From contig NZ_KB849235.1 of assembly GCF_000368045.1 (NCBI RefSeq), positions 164,310 through 228,309 on the forward strand: a stretch of DNA of 64,000 bases, read 5' to 3'. A program made the position numbers and the translations under genes. The notes under the pieces are model-generated. The model was not told the DNA's origin. It saw nothing but the letters and a program-made list of their open reading frames with translations, and searched no databases. Source of the stretch: Acinetobacter johnsonii CIP 64.6 (GTDB taxonomy: Bacteria; Pseudomonadota; Gammaproteobacteria; Pseudomonadales; Moraxellaceae). This document shows positions 50,736 to 60,204 of this stretch, piece by piece. The first letter of the stretch is position 1. Every line of letters begins with the position of its first letter.

Positions 50736-50805
50736 TTTGAATATGATTTTATATTTTAGTAAGTCTACTTAGAGTCTACAAATTGGAACCACAAGTAGAC
50801 TCATT

Positions 50806-50817
50806 GTAGACGCTAGA
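50806..50817. repeat. Integrase arm-type repeat near attR
   Basis: GTAGACGCTAGA is identical to 35169-35180 near attL. A second AGTAGAC/TAGAC unit lies at 50793, and ATATTGCAA/ATATTGCGA units occur at 50850-50930 and 35192-35210. These look like arm sites for the integrase N-terminal domain. Confidence 0.55.
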
Positions 50818-50949
50818 GCTATTTCCGTAGATCGTAATAGATAGTCAGATATTGCAATATGCTGTAAATATAGGTGTTTGAGGATTATTTAAGATGCAGG
50901 ATATTGCGAAATATTGTATGGAATTGCGAATTTTATAGGAGAATTTAGA

Positions 50950-50991
<42 letters not shown>

Positions 50992-51219
50992 ATATGCTGA
51001 ATTTGTTATATGTCAACAAGTTCAGGCGGAATAAATACTAGCGAAGATTTTTCAAAAGACAAGCTTTTTCATACATGGTTGTACACTATCCAAACAATCA
51101 AGGAAATTTAGATCATCAAACTGACATATCAGGTCTTTCACGATCTTTGAGTTACATGCTAAGACTCAAAAGCACTTATAAATACTAGAATAATAGAATT
51201 TAATTAAATTGGATAAAAA

Positions 51220-51333
51220 CTAAATACTGGCTTCTTCTTTTTTTCGTGACTCAATGAAAAACTCAATAACTGACCATAGAACAACCAAAAAAAAGAGAAC
51301 GATTGCACATACAAAAGTCGAAAGATAAGCCAT
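51220..51333 (-). CDS. Small single-TM protein, 37 residues
   Basis: MAYLSTFVCAIVLFFLVVLW followed by SVIEFFIESRKKEEASI: one long helix with a positively charged cytosolic tail, a typical small inner-membrane protein. It lies outside attR in core DNA; too short for most gene callers. A ribosome site is weak, so moderate confidence only. Confidence 0.45.
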   Translation of the reverse strand: MAYLSTFVCAIVLFFLVVLWSVIEFFIESRKKEEASI

Positions 51334-51571
51334 TTTAACAATCCTGAACTTTGTTAAACCAAAGTTAAAGTGTGAAAATGCACACTTTAATCTTAGACCA
51401 AAGTCTAATCCGTCATTTCGATTATGAATAGTAGTATTTTCATTTTCACCATATTTATTTTCTATTTGATTAGATTTAAAACATCTTAATGCTCCATTTC
51501 TACCCTCACCTTGTTCAACTACTTAGGATTCAAGCCGATTCATAAAAGTGGCAAGTACAACCAAGTAGGAC

Positions 51572-52207
51572 TTGACTCAAACCGCAAACAAGCAGACATT
51601 AGCCTCTTTAAAAAACACTTGTATTTTTATGCTCATGTTAAAAAAATTCATTGGTGAGTCTGCGTTTAAACTCGCAGGCTGGAAATATCATGTAGAACCA
51701 AACGTTTTGGAAGACAAGCAAGTCATTATTGGATTTGAACATACTTCTATGTTGGATGCTGTCTTGTCACTGGCAATTTTTCAAATCTACGATATGAAAA
51801 TCCATACCCTGATTAAAAAAGAATTATTCAAAGGGCCAATGAAGCCCATACTCGAAGCCATTGGTGGTATCGCGGTCGATCGTAAGTCAAATAAAGACAT
51901 TGTGTCTCAAATGGTTGAACACTTTAGCCAAAATGAAAAATTCAATTTAGTCATTGCACCTGAAGCAACACGTGCCAAAACAGGTGAAGTACGTAAACCT
52001 ATTCGTACTGGGTTTTGGCATATTGCTAAAGCAGCAAATGTGCCTATTGTACTCATGTACGCGAACTCAAAAACCAAGCAAGGCGGTATTTTTGGAAAAA
52101 TCTACCCAACAGATCTAGATCATGACTTAGCGCTTATTAAAGCACTTTATAAAGAGCATGTTGGTTTAGATATTGAGATTCCAGAACCTAAAACTGCTGC
52201 ACAATAA
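51572..52207 (+). CDS. 1-acyl-glycerol-3-phosphate acyltransferase-like protein (PlsC)
   Basis: 211 residues of the short PlsC type. Catalytic block I GFEHTSMLDAVLS (His-x4-Asp), block III APEATRAKTGEV (the usual P-E-G-T-R is P-E-A-T-R) and GGIAVDRKSN between them are clear. It would acylate lysophosphatidate or a related acceptor at the inner membrane. The TTG start is supported by TAGGA 5 bases upstream; internal ATGs at about residue 20 are the alternative. The Gly to Ala change in block III is a mild oddity. Confidence 0.86.
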   Translation: MTQTANKQTLASLKNTCIFMLMLKKFIGESAFKLAGWKYHVEPNVLEDKQVIIGFEHTSMLDAVLSLAIFQIYDMKIHTLIKKELFKGPMKPILEAIGGIAVDRKSNKDIVSQMVEHFSQNEKFNLVIAPEATRAKTGEVRKPIRTGFWHIAKAANVPIVLMYANSKTKQGGIFGKIYPTDLDHDLALIKALYKEHVGLDIEIPEPKTAAQ

Positions 52208-52468
52208 GGTCATTTAATTAACCTAAAAGAATGTGAAGACGCTATTCTTTTAGGTCTCTGTGGGTGTTTCCCAACAGTTAATTTTTAAAGTGAACTTCCT
52301 TTACAAGGTAAATTTGAAATAACTGTATTTATTTCAAACAATTTTAATTCTTTTTTGTTTGTTCAGGCAGATTTCAGAAAAACACCTACTTTCGCATAAA
52401 AAAGTGCTTATGGTAGAATTTGCACAATTTGATAGGCACAAAGCCAATCTACAAGGAGCATATTTCGC

Positions 52469-53218
52469 ATGGCGGGTCATTCCAAGTGGGCCAATATTAA
52501 GCATCGTAAAGCAAAACAAGATGCTAGCCGTGGTAAACTTTTTACCAAATTTATTCGTGAATTAACAACTGCTGCAAAGCTTGGCGGTGGTGATGCTGCT
52601 AGCAACCCACGTCTTCGTGCAGTTGTAGAAAAAGCACTTTCTGTAAATATGACACGCGACGTCATCAACCGTGCAATCCAACGTGGTGCTGGTGGTGAAG
52701 ATAACGATGATTTAAAAGAAATTACTTACGAAGGTTATGGTGTTGGTGGTGTTGCAGTTATTGTGGAAACCATGACTGACAACTTAAACCGTACTGTACC
52801 GGATGTCCGTCACTGTTTCTCAAAAACAGATGGCAACTTAGGCACAAACGGTTCAGTTGCTTTCTTGTTCACAAAACGTGGCGAGATCACTTTTGAAGAT
52901 GTGTCTTTAGAAGATCAAATCATGGACGTGGCACTTGAAGCAGGTGCTGAAGATATCGAAGTGGATGAAGATGAAATCTTAGTCATTACTACACCTGAAT
53001 CTTTTGGTGATGTACAAGATGCTTTAACTGCTGCAGGTTTAAAATCGGACAATGCTGAAGTGGTCATGAGCCCTTCAACTAAAGCCGAAATCACCGATAT
53101 CGATCAAGCCAAAAAGATTATGAAAATGATTGATATGCTTGAAGATTTAGATGACGTACAAAACGTATATACCAACGTTGAATTCTCTGACGCGGTATTG
53201 GCAGAATTAGACGCCTAA
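52469..53218 (+). CDS. yebC: YebC/PmpR family translation/transcription factor
   Basis: 249 residues, full length. MAGHSKWANIKHRKAKQDASRGKLFTKFIREL is the diagnostic N-terminus, followed by NPRLRAVVEKALSVNMTRDVINRAIQRGAGG and the acidic domains II and III. The family was named as a DNA-binding regulator; recent work on TACO1/YebC ties it to relief of ribosome stalling at proline stretches. AAGGAG 9 bases upstream of the ATG. No ruvC neighbour is present here. Confidence 0.95.
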   Translation: MAGHSKWANIKHRKAKQDASRGKLFTKFIRELTTAAKLGGGDAASNPRLRAVVEKALSVNMTRDVINRAIQRGAGGEDNDDLKEITYEGYGVGGVAVIVETMTDNLNRTVPDVRHCFSKTDGNLGTNGSVAFLFTKRGEITFEDVSLEDQIMDVALEAGAEDIEVDEDEILVITTPESFGDVQDALTAAGLKSDNAEVVMSPSTKAEITDIDQAKKIMKMIDMLEDLDDVQNVYTNVEFSDAVLAELDA

Positions 53219-53228
53219 TCTTCTGCTT

Positions 53229-53270
53229 TAAAAATGCGTTCTCAAATATAGCTTTGGGAGCGCATTTTTT
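53229..53270 (+). terminator. Terminator of yebC
   Basis: AAATGCGTTCTCAAA / TTTGGGAGCGCATTT, about 15 bp with two G-T pairs, then TTT. Confidence 0.85.
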
Positions 53271-53428
53271 ATGGCTGATTGAAAACCCTTTCAATAAATT
53301 TTGCTTTTTTAAATCGATATTCATCCATCATTAAATGTTGGCTGTCTTGTTTTAATTGGTTATACGCCATCACTATTTTTTGATTTTCCAACAAGCGATC
53401 ACGAAAGATCAGAAAACTTTACCACCGA
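53269..53428 (-). pseudogene. GrpB-family protein, C-terminal remnant
   Basis: A readable segment LIFRDRLLENQKIVMAYNQLKQDSQ followed by DEYRFKKAKFIERVF matches the end of GrpB/UPF0157 proteins (FRDYLR... AYxxLK... Y-x-x-x-K-x-x-FI). Stops interrupt the frame upstream, and no N-terminal part was found, so it is a relic. The 53430-53579 stretch holds nothing recognisable. Confidence 0.5.
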
Positions 53429-53579
53429 GCGTTTTTCACGACCCATTAAATAGCAACATCATTCTGCTGTAGCACCTCTAACATACACAGCTTATGTGCT
53501 CTTATTGTCGCTGATAATATGCAAACTTTTGAAAGTAGGAAGCCTAATACTCATTAGACTCATACAAGTTCAGCGTGAC

Positions 53580-54050
53580 TTAGACTTTGCTCAACAAACC
53601 ACTACAGTTAAAAACGTTATATTCTTTAATCACAAAGCTTGAGTGCAGTGCCACCACATGTTCGATTTTACCAATGCGTTTGAGTAAAATATCACTATAG
53701 TTTTCCATATCTCTTGCAACAACTTCAACAATAAAGTCTGCCGACTGCCCTGTCACTAAAAAGGCATTGGTCACTTCAGGAATATTTTCTAGCTCTTCTA
53801 AAAACTTGGAAAAAGTGTCGGTATCATGTTTACTCAAAGATACTTGTAGCAAAACATGTAGACTAAAACCGAGCTTTTGATAGTTAATATCACGCTTAAC
53901 TTTGGTCATAATGTCGTTATCAATGAGGTGCTTAATACGACGATGTACTGAACTGACCGATAGATTAATACGCTCTGATAATTCGTTTAGATTGATATCT
54001 TCATTACTTAAAATTTCTAAAATTTGCTTATCAAAACGATCTAATTCCAT
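53580..54050 (-). CDS. Lrp/AsnC-family transcriptional regulator
   Basis: 156 residues. N-terminal winged helix LDRFDKQILEILSNEDINLNELSERINLSVSSVHRRIKHLIDNDIM; C-terminal RAM (amino-acid-binding) domain with VTNAFLVTGQSADFIVEVVARDMENY. Feast/famine regulator of amino-acid metabolism, octamer-forming family. Its target gene is not next to it. A 280-base gap separates it from the GST gene. Confidence 0.92.
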   Translation of the reverse strand: MELDRFDKQILEILSNEDINLNELSERINLSVSSVHRRIKHLIDNDIMTKVKRDINYQKLGFSLHVLLQVSLSKHDTDTFSKFLEELENIPEVTNAFLVTGQSADFIVEVVARDMENYSDILLKRIGKIEHVVALHSSFVIKEYNVFNCSGLLSKV

Positions 54051-54330
54051 TATTTAACTCTCATGACAACTTATGTTTATAGGTGTTTATTTCATATTAA
54101 GCATTTCAAATGAAAGATAAAGCTTATTTGCAGTTTTTTTTCATATATTTTCAGATTGATAAGAATATATCAGCCTTTTTGGACCAAGAGTGCCATGATC
54201 TTTTACAAAGTTATAAATAGACTGAGAAACTTTCTATTCAGCTTCTATAAATCATGATATTGAAAATACAAGAAAGGCAAAGGCTGTCTGTATCACACAT
54301 CACCTTTGCCTTGTTGGGCTTAAGCTTATT

Positions 54331-55095
54331 TTAAACGCCGCGCCAGTCGACTCGAGCATTGCGCTCGGTTTGATAGACTCTTAAAACATACTGCCCCAAG
54401 GGTAAATTGGTTAAATAGGTTTTATAAGCACTAAATTCTTCAGATAGACCTTCCTCATGGTCTTTTTCCCAAGGTGTCCCCTTAATTTCCAGCACAGGCG
54501 CTAACATCGAACATACAGCAATATCCGCCAAACCTAAACGATCCCCGACAAAGTAACGTCCATGATTAGCAATTAACTTCTCATTCAATACTTCAATTAA
54601 CCGCTGCATTTCGGCTTTGGAATGCTCTATTTTTTCTGCATTCAACTCATAGCCTTTCGACATCAACGTTTTCATTAAAGGTTTGGTGTATTTTTCAAAT
54701 TTACGTAAATACCCCTTTTCACCCAACATAATCTGTAGCGATTGATCGTTATCGGACAATGCATGGGCCAACCCCCAACGACGCACATGCAATCCCAAAT
54801 CATTGGCTAACGCATTAACATCTAAAGCCTCTTTACGAAGCTGTGCTTCATTACGTAACAGTCGATGTTCTGGATAACGCTCATCAAGATATAGCGCAAT
54901 CTCGGTAGTATCAGCGACCCATTTATCCTGATCACGCAAAATAGGCAGTTTATTTTGACCGGTCTTTAACTGTGCAAAAGCCCGATGAACCCCAGGCACC
55001 ACATTTTGTGCGACAAAATCTAGCTCTTTATGATCGAGCAACCAGCGAGCTTTCTCACAAAAATGAGATAAAGGAAACTGGTATAAAGTTCTCAT
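54331..55095 (-). CDS. Glutathione S-transferase family protein
   Basis: 254 residues. The thioredoxin-like N-domain starts LYQFPLSHFCEKARWLLDHKELDF with the Ser-His-Phe-Cys motif of bacterial beta/omega-like GSTs, then NKLPIL (cis-Pro) and DTTEIALYLDERYPEHRL (glutathione-binding). The helical C-domain ends with the GRYFVGDRLGLADIAVCSMLAP motif (N-capping box). Conjugation or reduction of electrophiles is expected. It is divergent from the sulfur operon with 380 bases between. Confidence 0.9.
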   Translation of the reverse strand: MRTLYQFPLSHFCEKARWLLDHKELDFVAQNVVPGVHRAFAQLKTGQNKLPILRDQDKWVADTTEIALYLDERYPEHRLLRNEAQLRKEALDVNALANDLGLHVRRWGLAHALSDNDQSLQIMLGEKGYLRKFEKYTKPLMKTLMSKGYELNAEKIEHSKAEMQRLIEVLNEKLIANHGRYFVGDRLGLADIAVCSMLAPVLEIKGTPWEKDHEEGLSEEFSAYKTYLTNLPLGQYVLRVYQTERNARVDWRGV

Positions 55096-55475
55096 AAATG
55101 CTCCACATTTATTTTTCTATTTTGGCTTTTCAGAAAAGCCATCTATTTCAGTTGGATACTTTAGTCACTGTATTTAGGATTTACAATGTACTTTTTACTC
55201 AAAACTGCCTAGCAAATGTTCAACAGCTTTTATCAAATTTATACGTTTTTTTCTCTACAATATCTCAAATGTTGATAAGTAAGACTTTAATCATACTATT
55301 TACCCCACCGTTAAATTAGTTATTCCTTATTTTTCAAGTTCTTAACATATCATCTAAATGATTAAACTTAGCATATTTTATTTTTAACTTTTTAGCTGCT
55401 AAGTAATTCAAAATCCTTCATTTAATCATTCAAGCAATCCCAAGTAGCGTATAGGCATTAAGTAAAGGTGCTTTT
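55096..55475. other. Gap upstream of the sulfur operon
   Basis: AT-rich intergenic DNA that should carry the promoters of the GST gene and the sulfur operon. A TTAGC...GCTAA inverted repeat spans about 55366-55403. No gene is seen. Confidence 0.4.
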
Positions 55476-56678
55476 ATGTCTCAAACACTCACTAAAAATA
55501 TTCACGTGATACAAAATGATCAGGATGCGATTAATGCAGCCTATCATGTCGCTGACTTTGCCTTAGAAGGTCGGGATCAACGTGATCAGAACCGTCAGCT
55601 TCCTTTTGCTGAAGTCGAGTTATTTAGCCAAAAAGGATTAGGCGGTATTCGTATTCCTCAAGCTTTTGGAGGCGCATTTGTTTCCAACAAAACCTTAGCT
55701 CAGGTTTTTCGCATTATTAATAAAGCCGACTCAAGTGTCGGTCAAATTCCACAAAACCAAATTGCGCTGCTCAACATGATTGATATCTTGGGCAGCGAAC
55801 AACAAAAACAGTTTATTTTTAATGAAATATTAAACGGCAAACGCCTTGCCAATGGCGGCCCCGAACGAAATACCAAAGACACTAAAACCCTGAGTACGAC
55901 ATTAAGTATTGAAAATGGTCGTTACTATGTCGATGGTGAAAAGTTCTACTCTACAGGCAGTAGCTTTGCTCATTGGTTAGCCATTAAAGCCCTTCACCCT
56001 GAAGGGTATGTGGTACTGACTATTGTTGATGCCACAGCACAAGGTGTGGAAGTTATCGATAACTGGAACGGTTTTGGTCAGCGTACAACTTCAAGCGGCA
56101 CAGTAAAATTACAACGGGTTGAAGTCGATCCACTACTTATCTTTGATGAGCGGAAACTGGCTGAAGACGTCAATTATCGCGGTGCTTTCTCGCAGTTAAT
56201 GCAAGTTGCAATTGATGTCGGTATTGCAGAAGCCGCATTTGAAGACACTTTGTCAGCAGTTAAAAAAGCCCGACCAATTGTCGATGCACAAGTTGAGAAA
56301 GCCAGTTTTGAACATTACACCTTACAAGAAGTCGGCAAATCCGCTGTCCTGTTGGATGCCGCTATTTTACTGCTCGATGAAGCTGCTGAATATTTAGATG
56401 AGCTCGACCAACTGAGCGTTGTCAGTGCCGAACAAGCAGCTCAAGCCTCTATTTTAGTCGCCGAAGCTAAGGTCTATGCCAATGATGCTGCACTACAAAT
56501 TTCTGAAAAACTTCTAGAGCTTGGCGGCAGTCGTTCGAGCCTAAGCCAGCATAACTTAGATCAACATTGGCGCAATGCACGTGTGCATACCTTACACGAC
56601 CCGATCCGCTGGAAGCTGCATGCACTGGGTAACTACTATTTAAACAACACTTTTCCTGCTCGCCACGCTTGGATTTAA
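55476..56678 (+). CDS. SfnB-like sulfur-acquisition flavoprotein oxidoreductase (copy 1)
   Basis: A 400-residue acyl-CoA-dehydrogenase-fold protein of the SfnB/DszC type: GLGGIRIPQAFGGAFVSNKTLAQVFR, the substrate/FMN loop FYSTGSSFAHWLAIKAL, WNGFGQRTTSSGTVKL, and the C-terminal LGGSRSSLSQHNLDQHWRNARVHTLHDPIRWK that closes the flavin site. These enzymes use reduced FMN from a partner reductase to oxidise sulfur compounds. AAAGG about 6 bases before the ATG. First gene of a seven-gene run; 10 bases from copy 2. Confidence 0.9.
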   Translation: MSQTLTKNIHVIQNDQDAINAAYHVADFALEGRDQRDQNRQLPFAEVELFSQKGLGGIRIPQAFGGAFVSNKTLAQVFRIINKADSSVGQIPQNQIALLNMIDILGSEQQKQFIFNEILNGKRLANGGPERNTKDTKTLSTTLSIENGRYYVDGEKFYSTGSSFAHWLAIKALHPEGYVVLTIVDATAQGVEVIDNWNGFGQRTTSSGTVKLQRVEVDPLLIFDERKLAEDVNYRGAFSQLMQVAIDVGIAEAAFEDTLSAVKKARPIVDAQVEKASFEHYTLQEVGKSAVLLDAAILLLDEAAEYLDELDQLSVVSAEQAAQASILVAEAKVYANDAALQISEKLLELGGSRSSLSQHNLDQHWRNARVHTLHDPIRWKLHALGNYYLNNTFPARHAWI

Positions 56679-56688
56679 GGAGAACGTC

Positions 56689-57912
56689 ATGACTTCATTT
56701 CAACCTATTCTTCCATTTCAATCCAAAAATGCAGCATATGCATATATTATTCAAAGTGATGCTGAAGCTTTAGAAATAGCCAAAAATTTAGCTGCGCAGT
56801 TTAAACAACAGGCTATCCAACGTGATGCTGAACGAGTTTTGCCTTTTGCGGAAATCGAAGCCTATAGTCAATCTGGGCTTTGGGCCATTACTGTACCGAA
56901 GGAATTTGGGGGGGCAGATGTTTCAAGCTATACGGTCGCGCAAATTATCGCACTGATGAGTGGTGTGGATGGTTCGATTGGACAAATTCCCCAGAACCAT
57001 TTCTATGCCTTAGAGGTTTTACGTAACAACGGTACTGAACAACAAAAGCGTAAACTCTATGCAGAAGTGCTCAAAGGGGCACGCTTTGGTAATGCCTTGG
57101 CAGAGTTTAAAACTAAAAACGCAACACAAAAACAAACTGCACTCAACCAAACTGAACAAGGCTATGTGGTCAATGGTGAAAAGTTTTATTGCACAGGCAG
57201 TCTGTTTGCAGACCGCATCCCCACTTTAGTCAAAGATGCCGATGACAAAGAGTTTCTGGTCTTTATCCCACGGAGTAGCCAAGGACTAGAACTGATTGAT
57301 GATTGGTCGGGTTTTGGTCAACGTACCACAGGCAGCGGTACAGTCAAATTCAATCATGTCGCTGTAGATGCTGAAGATATTGTTCCTTTCGATACCGCTT
57401 TTTCTAGACCGACTCTGGTTGGGCCTTTTGCTCAAATTATGCATGCTGCCATTGAAACAGGCATCGCGCGTGCTGCTTTTGAGGAAACACTGGTTCGTGT
57501 GCGTCAGGCTCGTCCGTGGATTGACTCTGCTGTTGAACAGGCAACCGATGATCCTCTAACACAGTTTGAACTGGGACGAGTAATTGCCGATGTTCGTGCC
57601 AGTGAAGTCTTACTCAAACAAGCGGCTCGCTCAATCGATGCAGCACGTCCTTATCCAACCATAGAAAACATTGCTAAAGCATCACTGGATGTAGCGAAAG
57701 TTCGTGCACACAGTACAGAAACCGCATTAAAAGCCGCTTCGAAATTGATTGAACTGGCAGGCAGTCGTGGTAGTCAGCGTGAAGATGGCCTAGACCGCTT
57801 TTGGCGTAATGCACGTGTTCACACGCTACATGATGCGTCACGTTGGAAATATTACTTCATTGCCAATTATCTTCTTAATGGTGTACTTCCGCCACGCAGA
57901 GGGACATTGTAA
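56689..57912 (+). CDS. SfnB-like sulfur-acquisition flavoprotein oxidoreductase (copy 2)
   Basis: A 407-residue paralogue of the preceding gene with the same order of motifs: LWAITVPKEFGGADVSSYTVAQIIA, FYCTGSLFADRIPTLVKD, WSGFGQRTTGSGTVKF, LAGSRGSQREDGLDRFWRNARVHTLHDASRWK. It likely acts on a different organosulfur substrate or as a hetero-oligomer partner. AAGGAGAAC ribosome site. Its last base is the first base of the next gene's ATG (TAATG). Confidence 0.9.
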   Translation: MTSFQPILPFQSKNAAYAYIIQSDAEALEIAKNLAAQFKQQAIQRDAERVLPFAEIEAYSQSGLWAITVPKEFGGADVSSYTVAQIIALMSGVDGSIGQIPQNHFYALEVLRNNGTEQQKRKLYAEVLKGARFGNALAEFKTKNATQKQTALNQTEQGYVVNGEKFYCTGSLFADRIPTLVKDADDKEFLVFIPRSSQGLELIDDWSGFGQRTTGSGTVKFNHVAVDAEDIVPFDTAFSRPTLVGPFAQIMHAAIETGIARAAFEETLVRVRQARPWIDSAVEQATDDPLTQFELGRVIADVRASEVLLKQAARSIDAARPYPTIENIAKASLDVAKVRAHSTETALKAASKLIELAGSRGSQREDGLDRFWRNARVHTLHDASRWKYYFIANYLLNGVLPPRRGTL

Positions 57913-59330
57913 TGACACTATCATCTCAAAATAACAAGTCGAAGCAAATCATCCTGAATGCCTTTGATATGAATAGCGTAGGTCATATCAATCACGGTTT
58001 GTGGACACACCCACGCGATGAGTCACATCGTTTTAATGAACTCAGCTATTGGACCGATTTGGCGCAAACTTTAGAGCAAGGTTTATTTGATGGGTTGTTT
58101 ATCGCCGACATTACGGGTGTCTACGATGTTTATCAAAACGGTCTGGATTTAACCCTAAAAGAGTCAATTCAGCTTCCAAGCCATGACCCAAGTACACTCG
58201 TTTCTGCTATGGCTGCCGTTACACAGCACTTAGGTTTTGGCGTCACTGTAAATTTAAGCTATGAGTCGCCTTATCAGTTTGCACGGCGCTTTGCGAGCCT
58301 TGACCATTTAACCCACGGTCGTATTGGTTGGAACATTGTCACGGGGTACTTAGACAGCGCAGAACGGCTAATTGGTCAAAAAGGTTTAAAAGATCACGAC
58401 TTACGTTATGAACAAGCTGAAGAGTTTCTCGAACTTTGCTATAAATTTTGGGAAGGTTCTTGGGAAGACGATGCCGTACAAAAAGATAAATTAAACCGTG
58501 TCTTTACCGACCCTTCAAAAGTTCATGCCATACAGCATCAAGGTAAATTTTTCCAAAGTCAGGGCGTTTTTCAAGTTTCTCCATCTATACAGCGGACGCC
58601 TGTACTTTATCAAGCGGGCGCTTCGAGTAAAGGCTTAGCCTTTGCAACCCAACATGCTGAAGCCATGTTTATTGGTGCTGACACGCCTGAAAAAATTAAA
58701 CAGCAAGTCGATAAGATTCGTGCACTTGCCTTAAGCCATGGACGTGATGAGCAAGCCATTAAACTCTTCGTTGGCATTAGTGTAGTGACGGCAGAAACAG
58801 ACGAACTCGCACAAGAAAAACTGGCCGAATATATTCGCTATGCCAGTCCAGAAGCAGGTTTGGCGCATTTTTCCAGTTCAGTTGGAATAGATTTAGCACA
58901 GTTTGCAGATGATGAAGCGATTCCTTATAAACAAACCAATAGCATTGCCTCGGTCAATAACAAATTTAAAGAGCAAAAAGTTACGCGAGCGGATTTGAAA
59001 GCCCAACATGTACTCGGTGGACGCTATCCACTGATCGTCGGGAGTGGAAAAACTGTAGCAGAAAAGCTCATTCAGCTCATAGATGAAACTGGCGTAGATG
59101 GCTTTAATCTCACACGAACCGTTGCCCCAGAGTCACATCAAGACTTTATTCGTTGGGTCATCCCAGAATTACAAGAGCGTGGCCGTTATAAAACCGCCTA
59201 TGAAACAGGTAGTTTACGCCATAAATTATTCGCTCAAGGTGACCGACTGACCGCAAACCACCCTGTACAGCAGTATCGATGTCAAAGCTCGAACCCTGAT
59301 TCTAAAACACAGCAAAAACAAACCGCATAA
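57912..59330 (+). CDS. LLM-class FMN monooxygenase (NtaA/SnaA/DszA family)
   Basis: 472 residues of the NtaA/DszA/SoxA group. Landmarks are HINHGLWTHPRDESHRFNELSYWTDLAQTLEQGLFDGLFIAD, HLTHGRIGWNIVTGYLDSAERLIG, YEQAEEFLELCYKFWEGSWEDDAV, VLYQAGASSKGLAFATQHAEAMF and the late GFNLTR. It needs FMNH2 from a separate reductase and cleaves C-S bonds, for example of sulfones. It is coupled to the SfnB copy upstream and 22 bases before the first binding protein. Confidence 0.92.
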   Translation: MTLSSQNNKSKQIILNAFDMNSVGHINHGLWTHPRDESHRFNELSYWTDLAQTLEQGLFDGLFIADITGVYDVYQNGLDLTLKESIQLPSHDPSTLVSAMAAVTQHLGFGVTVNLSYESPYQFARRFASLDHLTHGRIGWNIVTGYLDSAERLIGQKGLKDHDLRYEQAEEFLELCYKFWEGSWEDDAVQKDKLNRVFTDPSKVHAIQHQGKFFQSQGVFQVSPSIQRTPVLYQAGASSKGLAFATQHAEAMFIGADTPEKIKQQVDKIRALALSHGRDEQAIKLFVGISVVTAETDELAQEKLAEYIRYASPEAGLAHFSSSVGIDLAQFADDEAIPYKQTNSIASVNNKFKEQKVTRADLKAQHVLGGRYPLIVGSGKTVAEKLIQLIDETGVDGFNLTRTVAPESHQDFIRWVIPELQERGRYKTAYETGSLRHKLFAQGDRLTANHPVQQYRCQSSNPDSKTQQKQTA

Positions 59331-59352
59331 ATTTTAAAATACGAGAAGTATC

Positions 59353-60195
59353 ATGGCTCAAACTGCAAAAACAAAATTTACCGTTATTGGGGTAATTGTC
59401 GCTGCCATCGTCATTGCACTGATGGCTTGGTCTTATCATAAAAAATCGAGCAACACTGAATTGGTGATTGGGATCAGTCCACCCTTTGCCAATCCGTTAA
59501 AGGTGGCTGTGGAAGAAGCAAAACAGCAAGGCATCAACGTCAAACTGGTCGAGTTTTCGGATTGGAATACCCCCAATATCACGCTCAACCATGGTGATAT
59601 TGATGCCAACTATTTTCAGCATCAGCCCTTCTTAGATAACGCCATCAAAGAAACCCAATTTAAACTGAAAGCACTGGATAAAGGCGTCACCACACACGTC
59701 GGTTTATATTCAAAAAAATATGACTCGATTGCTGCGATTCCTGAAAATGCACGTACAGTTATTCCAAATGATCCAGTGAATCAAGGTCGTGCGCTTTTAC
59801 TGTTACAACAGGCTAAATTGATTAGCTTAAAAGACCCAAACAATCATCTATCTAACCTGCAAGATATTGTCAGCAATCCTAAAAAGCTCCAGTTTATTGA
59901 AGTTGAAGGTCCACAAACTGCGCGTGCCGTTGATGATGCTGATTTGGTATTTAGCTATCCACATTATTTACGTCTTGCAAAAACCATCGACCCAAATGAT
60001 GCGCTGATCTTAGATGACAACACTAATACTCTGTATTCGATTTTATTTGTGGTGCGTGACGACTACCAACAGCAACATCCAGAGAAAGCCGCGCAACTTG
60101 AAAAATTCATCAAGATTTATCAAACGTCTGACAAAGTTAAACAGACTTTGAATAGTGAAATTGGTGAAAAACTTTGGTTCCCTGGTTGGAAGTGA
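59353..60195 (+). CDS. MetQ/NlpA-like substrate-binding protein (copy 1)
   Basis: 280-residue periplasmic-type binding protein of the Met ABC importer: LVIGISPPFANPLKVAVEEAK, VKLVEFSDWNTPNITLNHGDIDANYFQHQPFLD, THVGLYSKKYDSIAAIPENARTVIPNDPVNQGRALLLLQQAKLI and IVSNPKKLQFIEVEGPQTARAVDDADLVF. MetQ proteins are normally lipoproteins; here no lipobox Cys exists, and residues 10-27 (TVIGVIVAAIVIALMAW) form an uncleaved N-terminal membrane anchor or a signal peptide. Ligand probably a methionine-like or organosulfur compound. Confidence 0.9.
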   Translation: MAQTAKTKFTVIGVIVAAIVIALMAWSYHKKSSNTELVIGISPPFANPLKVAVEEAKQQGINVKLVEFSDWNTPNITLNHGDIDANYFQHQPFLDNAIKETQFKLKALDKGVTTHVGLYSKKYDSIAAIPENARTVIPNDPVNQGRALLLLQQAKLISLKDPNNHLSNLQDIVSNPKKLQFIEVEGPQTARAVDDADLVFSYPHYLRLAKTIDPNDALILDDNTNTLYSILFVVRDDYQQQHPEKAAQLEKFIKIYQTSDKVKQTLNSEIGEKLWFPGWK

Positions 60196-60204
60196 GTATA
60201 AGCC

